From NCBI RefSeq assembly GCF_000024005.1, contig NC_013132.1:3466001-3530000 (forward strand): a stretch of 64,000 nt of DNA. The letters run 5' to 3'. Positions within the stretch are counted from its first letter, which is position 1, and every line of letters starts with the position of its first letter. The translations under genes were made by a program, and so were the position numbers. The notes under the pieces are model-generated. The model saw nothing but the letters and a program-made list of their open reading frames with translations, was not told the origin of the DNA and ran no database searches. Of the stretch, positions 25,619 through 35,467 are shown piece by piece. Source of the DNA: Chitinophaga pinensis DSM 2588 (GTDB taxonomy: Bacteria; Bacteroidota; Bacteroidia; Chitinophagales; Chitinophagaceae).

Positions 25619-26767
25619 ATGAGACCCTTAGACGTGACACCCACAATTAGCCCAGGAGCCCAGGACCTTCCGCGCACTATGCATTTTGCTGCTGAACCTC
25701 CTTTACAGCCTTTGATAATAGATATTACTGAAGAAGAAAAACTGGAAATTACCTATATCGGGAAAAAGCTAAAAAGAAAGTATAAAAGCTATGATGATCC
25801 CGGTTTTATTTCAATGCTGCACTTAAATGCCTATACGCTGCTACCGGAGCGTATAGCAAAGGTGCTGAGTAATTTCGGTACAGACTTTTCCGACCAGCAA
25901 TACGGAGCTGTCGTATTGCGTGGACTGATAGAAATAGGTCAGGATGAATTAGGCCCAACCCCACGTTCCTGGCAGGAAACCGACCATGAAAAGATTATGG
26001 AATATGGCTTCATTTCCTCCTTATTACATGGCGCTGTACCATCCAAACCCGTCGAGTATTTCGCGCAGCGAAAAGGTGGTGGCTTAATGCACGCGATTAT
26101 TCCTGATGAGAATATGAGCTTTACACAAACAGGCTCAGGTTCCCGTACAGATCTTTTTGTACATACAGAAGATGCTTTCCTGCATAATGCGGCTGATTTT
26201 CTGAGTTTTCTTTTCCTGCGGAATGAAGAACGTGTGCCTTCCACCTTATATTCTATCCGCTCTCATGGCAGACCGGATGCGATATTACAGGAGCTTTTCA
26301 AGCCTATCTATAAGTGTCCGAAGGATGCGAACTATGCTTCCGAAGAAGCCCTGGGAGATGACATCCGTACTTCTGTTTTATATGGTAGCAGATCCGCTCC
26401 CTTCATGCGCTTTGATGCTGCGGAACAGATTTATAATGAAGACGCCAATCAGGATCCTGAAGCTTTACATAATCTGAAAAGATTCTGGGAAGAGGCGCGC
26501 AAACTGATATATAATGACTTCGTTCCTGAGTCAGGTGACCTGATCTTTGTGAATAATCATCTTTGTGCCCATGGCCGGAATGCTTTCCTGGCAGGCTTCA
26601 GAGAGGAAAATGGTCAGCTGGTAAAATGCGAACGCCGTCTTATGTTACGTATGATGAGCAAAACCAGCCTGATTAACATCCGTGAAGTAACCCACCCCGA
26701 AAACCCTTATCTCATCATGGAAGAGCACTACGGAAAAGTATATAGCGCTCACCTGGCAAACCTTTAA
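25619..26767 (+). CDS. Fe(II)/2-oxoglutarate dioxygenase, likely L-lysine 4-hydroxylase
   Basis: This is a 382-residue clavaminate-synthase-like enzyme. The iron ligands are visible as His182-x-Glu184 (VHTEDAF) and His318 in CAHGRNAF, and the 2-oxoglutarate-binding Arg as Arg344 or Arg340 in ERRLMLRM. It closely recalls the lysine dioxygenases (KDO group) characterised from Chitinophaga pinensis and Flavobacterium, which hydroxylate free L-lysine at C4. As first gene of the siderophore operon, with a PLP decarboxylase 27 bp after it, it should convert lysine to hydroxylysine before decarboxylation. Substrate position is from memory of the family and was not verified by alignment. Confidence 0.85.
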   Translation: MRPLDVTPTISPGAQDLPRTMHFAAEPPLQPLIIDITEEEKLEITYIGKKLKRKYKSYDDPGFISMLHLNAYTLLPERIAKVLSNFGTDFSDQQYGAVVLRGLIEIGQDELGPTPRSWQETDHEKIMEYGFISSLLHGAVPSKPVEYFAQRKGGGLMHAIIPDENMSFTQTGSGSRTDLFVHTEDAFLHNAADFLSFLFLRNEERVPSTLYSIRSHGRPDAILQELFKPIYKCPKDANYASEEALGDDIRTSVLYGSRSAPFMRFDAAEQIYNEDANQDPEALHNLKRFWEEARKLIYNDFVPESGDLIFVNNHLCAHGRNAFLAGFREENGQLVKCERRLMLRMMSKTSLINIREVTHPENPYLIMEEHYGKVYSAHLANL

Positions 26768-26794
26768 TCAAACCCGGAAAAATAGCATCCACAT

Positions 26795-28318
26795 ATGAGT
26801 ACTACCGCATTTGCAGGCTGGGAACAGCCGCTGCAGGACATTGTATTGCCTGTAAAAGAGACCTATAAAGATATTTTTCATCAAGGATCGGCTGCTGAAT
26901 ATGAAAACGCCATCAATGGCGCACGCGAACTGGTCACTAATTTTCTGCACCGGAATCGCCAGCCTTTCAGCGGCGTCTCTTCTACTGCACTGAGAGCAGC
27001 ATTTGCAGCAGTAGATTTTGATACCCCATTACCTGATTACGAAAGTCTCCTGCAGGAAGTACAGGAACTATATGTAAAACATGCCACTGCCTTTCATCTG
27101 CCAGCATACATCGCACATCTGAATTGCCCGGTGGTGATACCGGCAGTTGCAGCTGAAGTACTGATTGCTGCCATCAATTCTTCTCAGGATACCTGGGACC
27201 AGAGTGCAGGCGGTACCCTGATGGAACAACAGCTGATTAGCTGGACGGCACGTGAAATTGGCTTCGGTACAGTTGCTGATGGTGTATTTACAGCGGGTGG
27301 TTCACAGAGTAACCTGATGGGTCTATTACTAGCCAGAGATCACTATGCGATTACAAACGGCGGTCATAATATTAAAAAGCAGGGCTTACCTGGGGATGCT
27401 TCCCGTTATCGCATTTTCATTTCAGAAAAAGCACATTTCAGCAACCATAAAGGCGCTGCATTGTTAGGATTGGGGGAGCAGGCATTAGTAGAAATAAAAA
27501 CAGATGCACGCTTCCGTATGGATGCGGAACTGCTGGAAGAAGCGATTGCCAGGGAGATACAACAAGGGAATATTCCTATTGCAGTCGTGGCTACCGCAGG
27601 CACCACTGATTTCGGTAACCTGGATCCGCTGGCTGATATAGGCCGTATCGCGGCTAAATACAACCTGTGGTATCATATAGATGCTGCCTATGGATGTGGG
27701 CTGCTGCTGACGGAGAAATACCGTCATTTACTGAATGGTATGGAAACAGCACATTCTGTTACGATCGACTATCACAAATCATTCTTTCAGCCTATCAGCA
27801 GCAGTGCCTTTATCGTGAAGGATAAACAATACCTGCGGCTGTTACGTATGCATGTCGACTATCTCAATCCAAAGGATGAAGATTACGACGATCTGAACCA
27901 GATCAATAAGTCCATCATGCAGAGTACCCGTCGCTTTGATGCATTGAAGTTGTGGTTCACCTTGAGACTGATGGGTAAACAGAAACTCGGTGCGTATACG
28001 GAAACCATCATCGAAACAGCGGAAAAAGCTGCGGAAGTCATCGGACTGGATCCTGAACTGGAACTGCTGAGTTATTCGGATATCGGTGTCATCCTGTTCA
28101 GATATGCACCGGAACAGTATAATCCTGCCGATCTGGATGCCCTGAACCAATACATCAAAAAGACGATGTTCAACACCGGATTGGTATTAGTGGCAAGTAC
28201 ACGTGTCAACGGTAACTTCTATCTGAAGTTTACTATGCTGAATCCGTTGACCACCCTGGACGATGTACATTTCATTCTTAACACCATTAAAGAGACTGGT
28301 GCTGCATGGCGCCAATAA
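26795..28318 (+). CDS. PLP-dependent (hydroxy)lysine decarboxylase, group II
   Basis: This is a 507-residue aromatic-amino-acid-decarboxylase-fold enzyme (Pyridoxal_deC). PLP-binding residues are Lys328 in DYHKSFF, Asp296 in YHIDAAYG and stacking His214 in EKAHFS; TAGGSQSNLMG (166-176) is the phosphate-binding loop. Homologues at the head of desferrioxamine and bisucaberin clusters make cadaverine from lysine. Behind a lysine hydroxylase gene, it probably makes hydroxy-cadaverine. The following synthetase gene starts 10 bp after its stop. Confidence 0.92.
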   Translation: MSTTAFAGWEQPLQDIVLPVKETYKDIFHQGSAAEYENAINGARELVTNFLHRNRQPFSGVSSTALRAAFAAVDFDTPLPDYESLLQEVQELYVKHATAFHLPAYIAHLNCPVVIPAVAAEVLIAAINSSQDTWDQSAGGTLMEQQLISWTAREIGFGTVADGVFTAGGSQSNLMGLLLARDHYAITNGGHNIKKQGLPGDASRYRIFISEKAHFSNHKGAALLGLGEQALVEIKTDARFRMDAELLEEAIAREIQQGNIPIAVVATAGTTDFGNLDPLADIGRIAAKYNLWYHIDAAYGCGLLLTEKYRHLLNGMETAHSVTIDYHKSFFQPISSSAFIVKDKQYLRLLRMHVDYLNPKDEDYDDLNQINKSIMQSTRRFDALKLWFTLRLMGKQKLGAYTETIIETAEKAAEVIGLDPELELLSYSDIGVILFRYAPEQYNPADLDALNQYIKKTMFNTGLVLVASTRVNGNFYLKFTMLNPLTTLDDVHFILNTIKETGAAWRQ

Positions 28319-28328
28319 AAGCCCGTTT

Positions 28329-30155
28329 ATGAATCCACAAACGAACAATATATCAGCAGCAGAAGCGGTCGCCCATCTGCAACCAGACACCTGGCTGAAG
28401 GTGAACAGACTACATGTGCGTAAGATCATTGCAGAATTTGCACATGAATTGCTGATAACGCCTGTATTGCAGGCAACAACTGCCGGCTGGGGACACTATA
28501 CCTTGTCGCCCGCAGCTGGTATCGACTATAGCTTCCGTGCCCAGCTACTGAGCCTGGACCATTGGCACATAGATACCGCCTCTATTGAAAAAACCGTAAA
28601 CGGTGCAGCTGTTCCTTTGGATGCAGTGCACTTTATTACCGAGTTCAGTGAGCAACTGGGATTTGATCCTGTGCTGTTACCCACTTATCTGGAAGAGATT
28701 ATCAGTACGCTGTATGGCAGTGCCTATATGCATACCTATAATACCACTACAGCGACTGAATTAACGGCCGCAGACTACCAGGATATAGAACATGCCATGA
28801 TGGCCGGTCATCCCTGTTTTGTGGCTAATAATGGCCGTATAGGGTATGATACGGTGGATTACCGCAAATATGCCCCGGAAGCAGCCACGCCTTTCCCGGT
28901 TATCTGGCTGGCTGGTCATAAAAGCAGAACCGTATTTACAGGTATAGACACCCTGCAATATGAAGAGGTATTGCAACAGGAGCTTGACACCGATACTATC
29001 ACAAGTTTTCATGGTATGCTGAAAGAGAAAGGATTGCAACCGGAAGATTATTACCTGATGCCAACCCATCCATGGCAATGGTATAACAAGCTGGCGAGTA
29101 TCTTCTCACCGGATATCGCTGCCAACAACCTGGTTTGCCTGGGTTATGGTAAAGATGCATACCTGCCACAGCAATCCGTGCGTACCTTATTCAACGTCAC
29201 TACCCCCGGACGCTTTTATGTGAAGTCGGCATTGTCCATCCTCAATATGGGCTTTATGCGCGGTCTTTCCCCGTACTATATGCGTACAACCCCGGGTATC
29301 AACGAATGGGTAGCCGGTATCATAGAAGGGGATGCTTATCTCCAGCAAAAGGGCTTCATGATGCTGAAGGAGGCCGCGACCATGGGCTATACCAATCATT
29401 ACTTTGAAACAGCGATCAAAGGAGAGAGCGCCTATAAGAAAATGCTGGCGACACTCTGGCGGGAAAGTCCGGTTGGCAAATTGCAGGCAGGACAACGCCT
29501 GATGACAATGGCCGCCTTACTACATGTAGATGCACATGGCGAGGCAATGCTACCTGCGTTGATCAGGGCATCCGGTCTCGATATCACCAGCTGGTTACAG
29601 CAGTATATGGATTGCTATCTGAGTCCGCTGTTACATTGTTTCTACTACTACGATCTGCGTTTTATGCCACATGGTGAAAACGTGATCCTGATACTGGAGA
29701 ACAATGTGCCGGTAAAAGCGATCATGAAAGATATCGCGGAAGAAGTGGCGGTCGTAAACAGTGAACTGGATCTGCCGGAGAATGTAAGACGCATTGTGAT
29801 TCCGGTGCCGGAAGAACTAAAGATACTCTCTATTTTCACCCAGATCTTTGATTGCTTCTTCCGCTTTGTGTCACATGTCCTTGTGGAACATGCCGACTAT
29901 CCGGAGGAACAGTTCTGGGCACTGGCGGCAGAATGTATTCAGCGTTATCAGCAATTACACCCCGAACTGGAAGAGAAGTTCAAACGCACGGATCTGTTTG
30001 CGGATGAAATCGTCAAAACCTGTCTGAACAGGCTGCAGATCCGTAATAACCAGCGGATGATCGAGCCTAACAATCCTTTCAAAAGCCAGCAGTTTGCAGG
30101 CACGTTTAAAAATCCATTGGCGGCCTTTAAGCACAGACAGGTAGCGGTCGTTTAA
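28329..30155 (+). CDS. IucA/IucC-family siderophore synthetase, first copy
   Basis: This is a 608-residue NRPS-independent siderophore (NIS) synthetase. It joins amines to carboxylates through an acyl-adenylate. Family motifs are EHAMMAGHP (substrate/ATP region), HPWQWYNK, FMRGLSPYYMRTTPGINEW and MPHGENVILILENN. The start is set at ATG 28329, since the upper ATG at 28263 lies inside the decarboxylase gene and the second synthetase begins at the equivalent residues. The C-terminal FhuF-like helix region is present. It is a tandem paralogue of the next gene, with long shared stretches. Confidence 0.93.
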   Translation: MNPQTNNISAAEAVAHLQPDTWLKVNRLHVRKIIAEFAHELLITPVLQATTAGWGHYTLSPAAGIDYSFRAQLLSLDHWHIDTASIEKTVNGAAVPLDAVHFITEFSEQLGFDPVLLPTYLEEIISTLYGSAYMHTYNTTTATELTAADYQDIEHAMMAGHPCFVANNGRIGYDTVDYRKYAPEAATPFPVIWLAGHKSRTVFTGIDTLQYEEVLQQELDTDTITSFHGMLKEKGLQPEDYYLMPTHPWQWYNKLASIFSPDIAANNLVCLGYGKDAYLPQQSVRTLFNVTTPGRFYVKSALSILNMGFMRGLSPYYMRTTPGINEWVAGIIEGDAYLQQKGFMMLKEAATMGYTNHYFETAIKGESAYKKMLATLWRESPVGKLQAGQRLMTMAALLHVDAHGEAMLPALIRASGLDITSWLQQYMDCYLSPLLHCFYYYDLRFMPHGENVILILENNVPVKAIMKDIAEEVAVVNSELDLPENVRRIVIPVPEELKILSIFTQIFDCFFRFVSHVLVEHADYPEEQFWALAAECIQRYQQLHPELEEKFKRTDLFADEIVKTCLNRLQIRNNQRMIEPNNPFKSQQFAGTFKNPLAAFKHRQVAVV

Positions 30156-30173
30156 TTATTTAAAGATACTGAC

Positions 30174-31997
30174 ATGTTTAATACAGTTACTCCCCGGGAA
30201 GCAGTTGCGCACCTGCAACCGGAAATATGGGCGCGTGTCAACCGCCTGCACATCCGTAAGATGATTGCGGAATATGCGCATGAACAGATCATACAACCTT
30301 CCTACAGACATGTAAAACAGGGATGGGTCGTGTATGTGCTGACGTCTGATCAACCTGATATAGAATATCGCTTCCGCGCAAAAATATTACACCTGAATCA
30401 TTGGTATATCCTTACGGAGTCCATTGAAAAGATGGTAAACGGACAGCCCGCTGCGCTGGATGCATTGGCATTTATCGTAGAGTTCAGTGAACAATTGAAT
30501 ATGGATCCCTCCATGCTGCCGGTATATATGGAAGAAGTGGCAGCAACCTTGTATGGCAGTGCTTATATGCATGTGCAGGGAGGTCCTTCTTCCGCATACC
30601 TGGCTGGCGCGGGCTACCAGGAAATAGAACATGCCATGACCGGGCATCCCCGCTTTATTGCCAATAATGGCAGGGTGGGTTTTGATGCCGGTGATTACCG
30701 CAGTTTTGCACCGGAAGCTGCGCAGCCGATGCCTTTGTTGTGGTTGGCCGGACATCAAAGTTGCACGGAATTTACCAGCATTGCCCCACTGGATTATGCA
30801 CAGGTGAAGCAACAGGAACTGGGTAGCCAGGCCGCTGATTTTGATGCCATACTTAACGGCAAAGGCTTACAGCCGGCGGAATACATTTATATACCAGTGC
30901 ATCCCTGGCAATGGTATAATAAGCTGGCGGGTATTTTTGCACCTGATGTAGCGGCTAATAAACTGGTATTACTGGGATATGGGCAGGATCAGTACCTGCC
31001 ACAGCAATCTATACGTACCTTCTTCAATACAGATCATCCGGAGAAGTATTATGTCAAGACGGCCCTTTCTATTCTGAATATGGGGTATGTACGTGGCTTA
31101 TCGCCTTATTTTATGCGTACGACACCTGGTATTAACGAATGGGTGAATAACCTGGTATTACAGGATGCTTACCTTCAGGAGACCGGCTTCTGTACGCTAC
31201 GGGAGATTGCCACTACCGGCTATTCGAATCATTACTATGAGCAGGCGACGAAGACAGACAATCCATACAAGAAAATGCTGGCTGCATTATGGAGAGAAAG
31301 TCCTTTATCCAAAATGAAAGCTGGTCAGCGTATTATGACCATGGCAGCCCTGCTGCATGTTGATACACAGGGAGAGGCGTTGCTGCCCGAACTGATACAA
31401 CTTTCCGGTCTGGATGCAGATGCGTGGTTACAGCAATATATACATGTTTACATGAGTCCTTTGCTGCATTGTTTCTATCAGCATGATATGGTGTTTATGC
31501 CGCATGGCGAGAACATCATACTCGTACTGGAGAATCATGTGCCGGTACGCACGATCATGAAAGATATAGGAGAGGAAGTATCTGTACTCAGTGCAGAGGT
31601 ACCGTTGCCGGAAATTGCCAGTCGCTTACGTGTGAGCGTACCTGACGAAGTAAGAACCCTGCCATTATTCACACAGATATTCGATGGTATTTTCCGCTTT
31701 ATAGCGGCCATTCTCGAAGAGCATATGGATTATCCGGAGAAAAGTTTCTGGGAACTGGTAGCACAGGTAATACTGACATACAGGGAAAGACATCCACAAC
31801 TGGAACAGAAGTTTCAGCAGTATGACCTCTTTGTAAAAGAGATTAATCCGGATGCATTGAACCGCTTACAGATCAGTAATAACCGGCAGTTACGCAACAG
31901 GGCAAATCCTTTCGATGTGCCTGCTATTGGCATTGTAGAAAACCCGATAGCGGCTTTCAGTCCTTCGCCGTCTTACACTAAAATGGCCACCGTATGA
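30174..31997 (+). CDS. IucA/IucC-family siderophore synthetase, second copy
   Basis: This is a 607-residue NIS synthetase, similar along its whole length to the copy just upstream: AVAHLQPEIWARVNRLHIRK matches the other N-terminus, and IPVHPWQWYNKL, YVRGLSPYFMRTTPGINEW and FMPHGENIILVLENHVP recur. Two such enzymes could catalyse successive couplings, or one the oligomerisation and one the ring closure. They most likely arose by tandem duplication and then diverged. Its stop overlaps the next start as ATGA. Confidence 0.93.
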   Translation: MFNTVTPREAVAHLQPEIWARVNRLHIRKMIAEYAHEQIIQPSYRHVKQGWVVYVLTSDQPDIEYRFRAKILHLNHWYILTESIEKMVNGQPAALDALAFIVEFSEQLNMDPSMLPVYMEEVAATLYGSAYMHVQGGPSSAYLAGAGYQEIEHAMTGHPRFIANNGRVGFDAGDYRSFAPEAAQPMPLLWLAGHQSCTEFTSIAPLDYAQVKQQELGSQAADFDAILNGKGLQPAEYIYIPVHPWQWYNKLAGIFAPDVAANKLVLLGYGQDQYLPQQSIRTFFNTDHPEKYYVKTALSILNMGYVRGLSPYFMRTTPGINEWVNNLVLQDAYLQETGFCTLREIATTGYSNHYYEQATKTDNPYKKMLAALWRESPLSKMKAGQRIMTMAALLHVDTQGEALLPELIQLSGLDADAWLQQYIHVYMSPLLHCFYQHDMVFMPHGENIILVLENHVPVRTIMKDIGEEVSVLSAEVPLPEIASRLRVSVPDEVRTLPLFTQIFDGIFRFIAAILEEHMDYPEKSFWELVAQVILTYRERHPQLEQKFQQYDLFVKEINPDALNRLQISNNRQLRNRANPFDVPAIGIVENPIAAFSPSPSYTKMATV

Positions 31998-32797
31998 GAA
32001 AGATAGCCGGTGTTATTTGTCTGCTCTTTCTTATCTGTATCCGTGTATGGGCACAAGCGCCTGAACAGGTATTGATAGAGGCCATGACTTCGCGGGAACT
32101 GGCGACTCGTATGGCTGCCGGAGCTAACACAGTGCTGATCTTCAGCGGAGGTACAGAGGCGTCTGGTCCACACCTGGCACTAGGTAAGCACAACTATCGT
32201 GTATACCGGTATGCAGCACAGATCGCGGATAGTCTGGGTAATACGCTTGTAGCACCGGTACTTCCTTTTGCACCTAACAGTCCGGTACTGGAACGTTATC
32301 CTGGTACCATTTCATTGACCGATCAGACTTTCTCTGATGTAAATGAACAACTGGTGCGAAGTATGGTGGGTTCCGGCTTCCGTTATATCATCCTGATGAG
32401 TGATCACTTTAACAGTCAGCGTCCTTTAAAAACACTGGCAGCCAAATTGGATAGTACGCTCCGCCCCGGAGGAGTACGGGTTTTCTTTTCAAGTGATGGA
32501 TACGCGACAGCAAGAGCGCAGATAGAAGCCGGTATCGCCCGTCAGGGACTGGTGCCCGGTGGACATGGCGGCTTGTGGGATACAGCGGAAACTTGGGCCG
32601 TATTACCAGCAGCAGTACGCACCGCTTATCTGGCTGCCGGAGATACGACGCATCTGGGTAATGGTCCGCTGGATGCTGCCGGCGTATCCGGAGATCCCTG
32701 TCTGGCAACACCTGAACAGGGAAGACTATTTGGTCAGCTGCGTGTGCAGCTGGCTGTACAGGAAATACGTCGATGGCTGTCACAGGTAAAACAATAA
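31994..32797 (+). CDS. Exported creatininase-like protein with altered metal-site motif
   Basis: This 267-residue protein has a signal peptide (about 1-21, ending VWAQ) and a creatininase-fold body. The usual GSxEQHGPHLP motif appears as GGTEASGPHLALGKHN (about 52-67): the Glu and second His remain, but the first His is Ser and the usual Asp is replaced. LMSDHFNSQ stands where NGHGGN is normal, while GGHGGLWDTAETW matches the late HAGE-type motif loosely. Family members are metal-dependent amidohydrolases in the cytoplasm; this one should be periplasmic. Encoded inside the siderophore operon, it may process or open the siderophore, perhaps for iron release. That role is inference. Confidence 0.75.
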   Translation: MRKIAGVICLLFLICIRVWAQAPEQVLIEAMTSRELATRMAAGANTVLIFSGGTEASGPHLALGKHNYRVYRYAAQIADSLGNTLVAPVLPFAPNSPVLERYPGTISLTDQTFSDVNEQLVRSMVGSGFRYIILMSDHFNSQRPLKTLAAKLDSTLRPGGVRVFFSSDGYATARAQIEAGIARQGLVPGGHGGLWDTAETWAVLPAAVRTAYLAAGDTTHLGNGPLDAAGVSGDPCLATPEQGRLFGQLRVQLAVQEIRRWLSQVKQ

Positions 32798-32799
32798 AA

Positions 32800-34143
32800 A
32801 TGAACACACCTATTATGACTGCCATCATTAACAGCTATTGCAGGGGATTCTCCAACTGGAGCTGTTATGAAGGCATCCCAAAATATGACAAGGCACTTGC
32901 GGACTATTTCTCCACTACAGGGCATCGGTTCCATTTGCGATTGGACTTCAGTATAGCTGGAAAGGAAGTATTTGTTCCGTTCCGTTATTTCTCTGAAAGC
33001 GGTTATCATGTATTTGACTATCCTGCAATAGAGAGAACGCTCTCTGATGATCTGATCAGTACGATCGATGCTACGCGCTTACTGACAGTAATAGCCGATC
33101 ATCTAAAGGAGGAATATCCTGCCATACAACTGGAACAGGCGCTGGATAAGTTATCCGCTTTCCCTTGTCCGTCGCAGCTGGAAGGGGGGAATATGGCAGC
33201 ATTTAATACCTTATTATCGGTTACAGATATCAGTCGGCACGCAGCACCGGAGCAATGGCTGGTACAGGATGTATTACCCATGGTGGCTTGTCTGGGTTAC
33301 CAGCAACAGGCAGATGAAACAAAACTGCTAAGTGCCATTTACGAAAGATGTGAACAATCACTGGTGGATCATCCCTTGTTAAACAGTAATAAGTTATCGG
33401 TGCCTAATGAATTGTTATCCTTTCTGTTGGGAGAGGATAAGGTGACTCGTCCTTATCCCAATCCATTACACAAGGCATTCTTTTCAGCTGCGCTTATTCA
33501 GCCTGTGGGGAAAGAATCGGTATACAGCCGGTATTTTCCGAAAGAAGATATCACTGTCAGTATACGGCCATTTGATATCGACCGTGATCTGGAAATGGTG
33601 CATGACTGGTTTAACCGTGAACATGCAAAGAAGATCTGGAAGATGGACTGGCCCCTGCGTGAACTGGAACTGTACTACCGCACGATGTTGCCGGGAAACT
33701 GGTCGCATAGTTACATAGGAGAAATCAATGGTACGCCCAGTTACAACTTTGAAGTGTATTGGGTAGTGCGTGATGTGTTGGCGGACTATTACGATGCCTT
33801 GCCAACAGATTACGGCACCCATCAGTTCATTGCACCGGTAGACCCTAAGCTGAAGTTTTCCTCTCCATCCACCCAATGTATGCTTGACTGGGTATTTGCG
33901 CATCCGGAAGTGGGTAAGATGGTAGGCGAGGGATCTGTGGAATCTCTGGCTGCATTAATGAACAAAGCACATGTTGGCTTCCGTGTAGAGAAGGTCATAC
34001 AGCTGCCACATAAAAAGGCCAATCTCAATTTCTGTTACCGTGAATGGTATTGGGCGAAATTTCCGGAGAACCAGCATCTCGCTGCACAAAACACCATTCC
34101 AACAATTAAACAAACAACTCATGAAACACGCTCCCGTATATAA
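32800..34143 (+). CDS. GNAT acyltransferase (IucB/AlcB-like) with extra N-terminal domain
   Basis: The start is placed at ATG 32800 (MNTPIMTAI), two bases after the creatininase-like stop. The 447-residue product ends in an Acetyltransf_8-type GNAT domain (about 255-430: VSIRPFDIDRDLEMVHDWFN, KKIWKMDW, YNFEVYW and VGFRVEKVIQLPHKKANL), which acylates N-hydroxy-amines in hydroxamate siderophore synthesis. The first 240 or so residues form a second domain absent from simple IucB proteins. Its CEQSLVDHPLLNSNKLS stretch faintly recalls the IucA/IucC substrate-binding region, so it could be a degenerate synthetase fragment; I am not sure. Confidence 0.87.
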   Translation: MNTPIMTAIINSYCRGFSNWSCYEGIPKYDKALADYFSTTGHRFHLRLDFSIAGKEVFVPFRYFSESGYHVFDYPAIERTLSDDLISTIDATRLLTVIADHLKEEYPAIQLEQALDKLSAFPCPSQLEGGNMAAFNTLLSVTDISRHAAPEQWLVQDVLPMVACLGYQQQADETKLLSAIYERCEQSLVDHPLLNSNKLSVPNELLSFLLGEDKVTRPYPNPLHKAFFSAALIQPVGKESVYSRYFPKEDITVSIRPFDIDRDLEMVHDWFNREHAKKIWKMDWPLRELELYYRTMLPGNWSHSYIGEINGTPSYNFEVYWVVRDVLADYYDALPTDYGTHQFIAPVDPKLKFSSPSTQCMLDWVFAHPEVGKMVGEGSVESLAALMNKAHVGFRVEKVIQLPHKKANLNFCYREWYWAKFPENQHLAAQNTIPTIKQTTHETRSRI

Positions 34144-35449
34144 TCTTATTGGTATCGGCATAGGGCCATTTAATCTGGGACTTGCTGCCTTGCTGCATCC
34201 TGTTAAAGACGTAAGCGCCGTATTTTTTGATCAGTCAGAAGGCTTCGACTGGCATCCTGGTCTGATGTTGCACAGTGCAACTTTACAAACACCTTTTATG
34301 GGTACTGATCTGGTAACGATGGCTGATCCTACCAGCTGGTTCAGCTTTCTCAACTTTCTGAAACAAACTGGTCGTTTATATCCTTTCTTTATCCGGGAGA
34401 GTTATTACATGCTGCGCAGAGAATACAATCTGTATTGTCAGTGGGCCATAAAGCAATTGCCCTCCTGCCGCTTCTCTCATAAAGTGTCCCGCCTGGCTTA
34501 TAAAGACGGTTTGTATGAAGTAACGGTACAAAATACCAGGACAGGTGATGTATCTACCTGGTATGCGGAAAAACTGGTACTCGGCACAGGTACACAACCT
34601 TATACACCTTCTTTTGTGAACAGGGAACAACTGCCTGGCGTCATTCATACCTCCGCTTATATTCCTAACAAGGCAGATATACTGGAAAAAGGAAACCTGA
34701 CGATCATTGGCTCCGGCCAGAGTGCTGCGGAGATATTTTATGACCTGTTGCCAGCAACAGCGAATGGGCTGCAACTGAACTGGTTTACACGTGCGGACAG
34801 GTTTTTCCCGATGGAATATTCAAAGCTGACATTAGAGCTGACATCTCCGGAGTACGTGGACTATTTCTATGAAATGCCACCAGAGCGCCGCAGGAAGATC
34901 CTGGCGGCCCAGAATACGCTCTTTAAAGGCATCAACTATGATCTGATCAATGAGATCTTTGATACCATGTATGAAATGAGTGTGGGGGGTAAAAAGCTCA
35001 ATGTACAGTTAAACACCAATAGCGAGCTGACGGACATCAAACCTGGAACCGGTGCAGATACTTATACCTTACATTTTAACCATGTGCAGCAGCAACGCCG
35101 CTTCTCATTGGATACGAAGTCGGTTATACTGGCAACAGGGTATAAATACAATGAGCCTGCTATCATCAGTGGTATTGAAGAGCGTATCCGTCGTACATCC
35201 GACAACCTGATGGATGTACACCGTAACTACACCATAGATATCCAGAACAGCGAGATCTTTGTACAGAACGCAGAACTGCACACGCATGGTTTTGTAACGC
35301 CGGATCTGGGCATGGGCGCTTATCGCAATTCACATATCATTAATGCGATTGCGGGCAGAGAAGTGTATAAGATAGAAGAGCGCATTGCCTACCAGGATTT
35401 CGGTGTTATCAATGTCAAAGAAACTGCTAGTAACTTAGCCATCCATTAA
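34121..35449 (+). CDS. Flavin-dependent N-hydroxylase (IucD/lysine N6-monooxygenase type)
   Basis: This 442-residue FAD- and NADPH-dependent N-monooxygenase is read from ATG 34121, which overlaps the acyltransferase gene end by 23 bp; the frame above it lies within that gene and has no FAD-fold residues. Motifs are the FAD loop GIGIGPFNLGLAAL (11-24), DWHPGLMLHSATLQTPF, the NADPH loop IIGSGQSAAEIF and the late VILATGYKYN. It should hydroxylate the primary amine of (hydroxy)cadaverine to give the N-hydroxy group of the hydroxamate. Confidence 0.93.
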   Translation: MKHAPVYNLIGIGIGPFNLGLAALLHPVKDVSAVFFDQSEGFDWHPGLMLHSATLQTPFMGTDLVTMADPTSWFSFLNFLKQTGRLYPFFIRESYYMLRREYNLYCQWAIKQLPSCRFSHKVSRLAYKDGLYEVTVQNTRTGDVSTWYAEKLVLGTGTQPYTPSFVNREQLPGVIHTSAYIPNKADILEKGNLTIIGSGQSAAEIFYDLLPATANGLQLNWFTRADRFFPMEYSKLTLELTSPEYVDYFYEMPPERRRKILAAQNTLFKGINYDLINEIFDTMYEMSVGGKKLNVQLNTNSELTDIKPGTGADTYTLHFNHVQQQRRFSLDTKSVILATGYKYNEPAIISGIEERIRRTSDNLMDVHRNYTIDIQNSEIFVQNAELHTHGFVTPDLGMGAYRNSHIINAIAGREVYKIEERIAYQDFGVINVKETASNLAIH

Positions 35450-35467
35450 CGTTAAACCATATTACGA

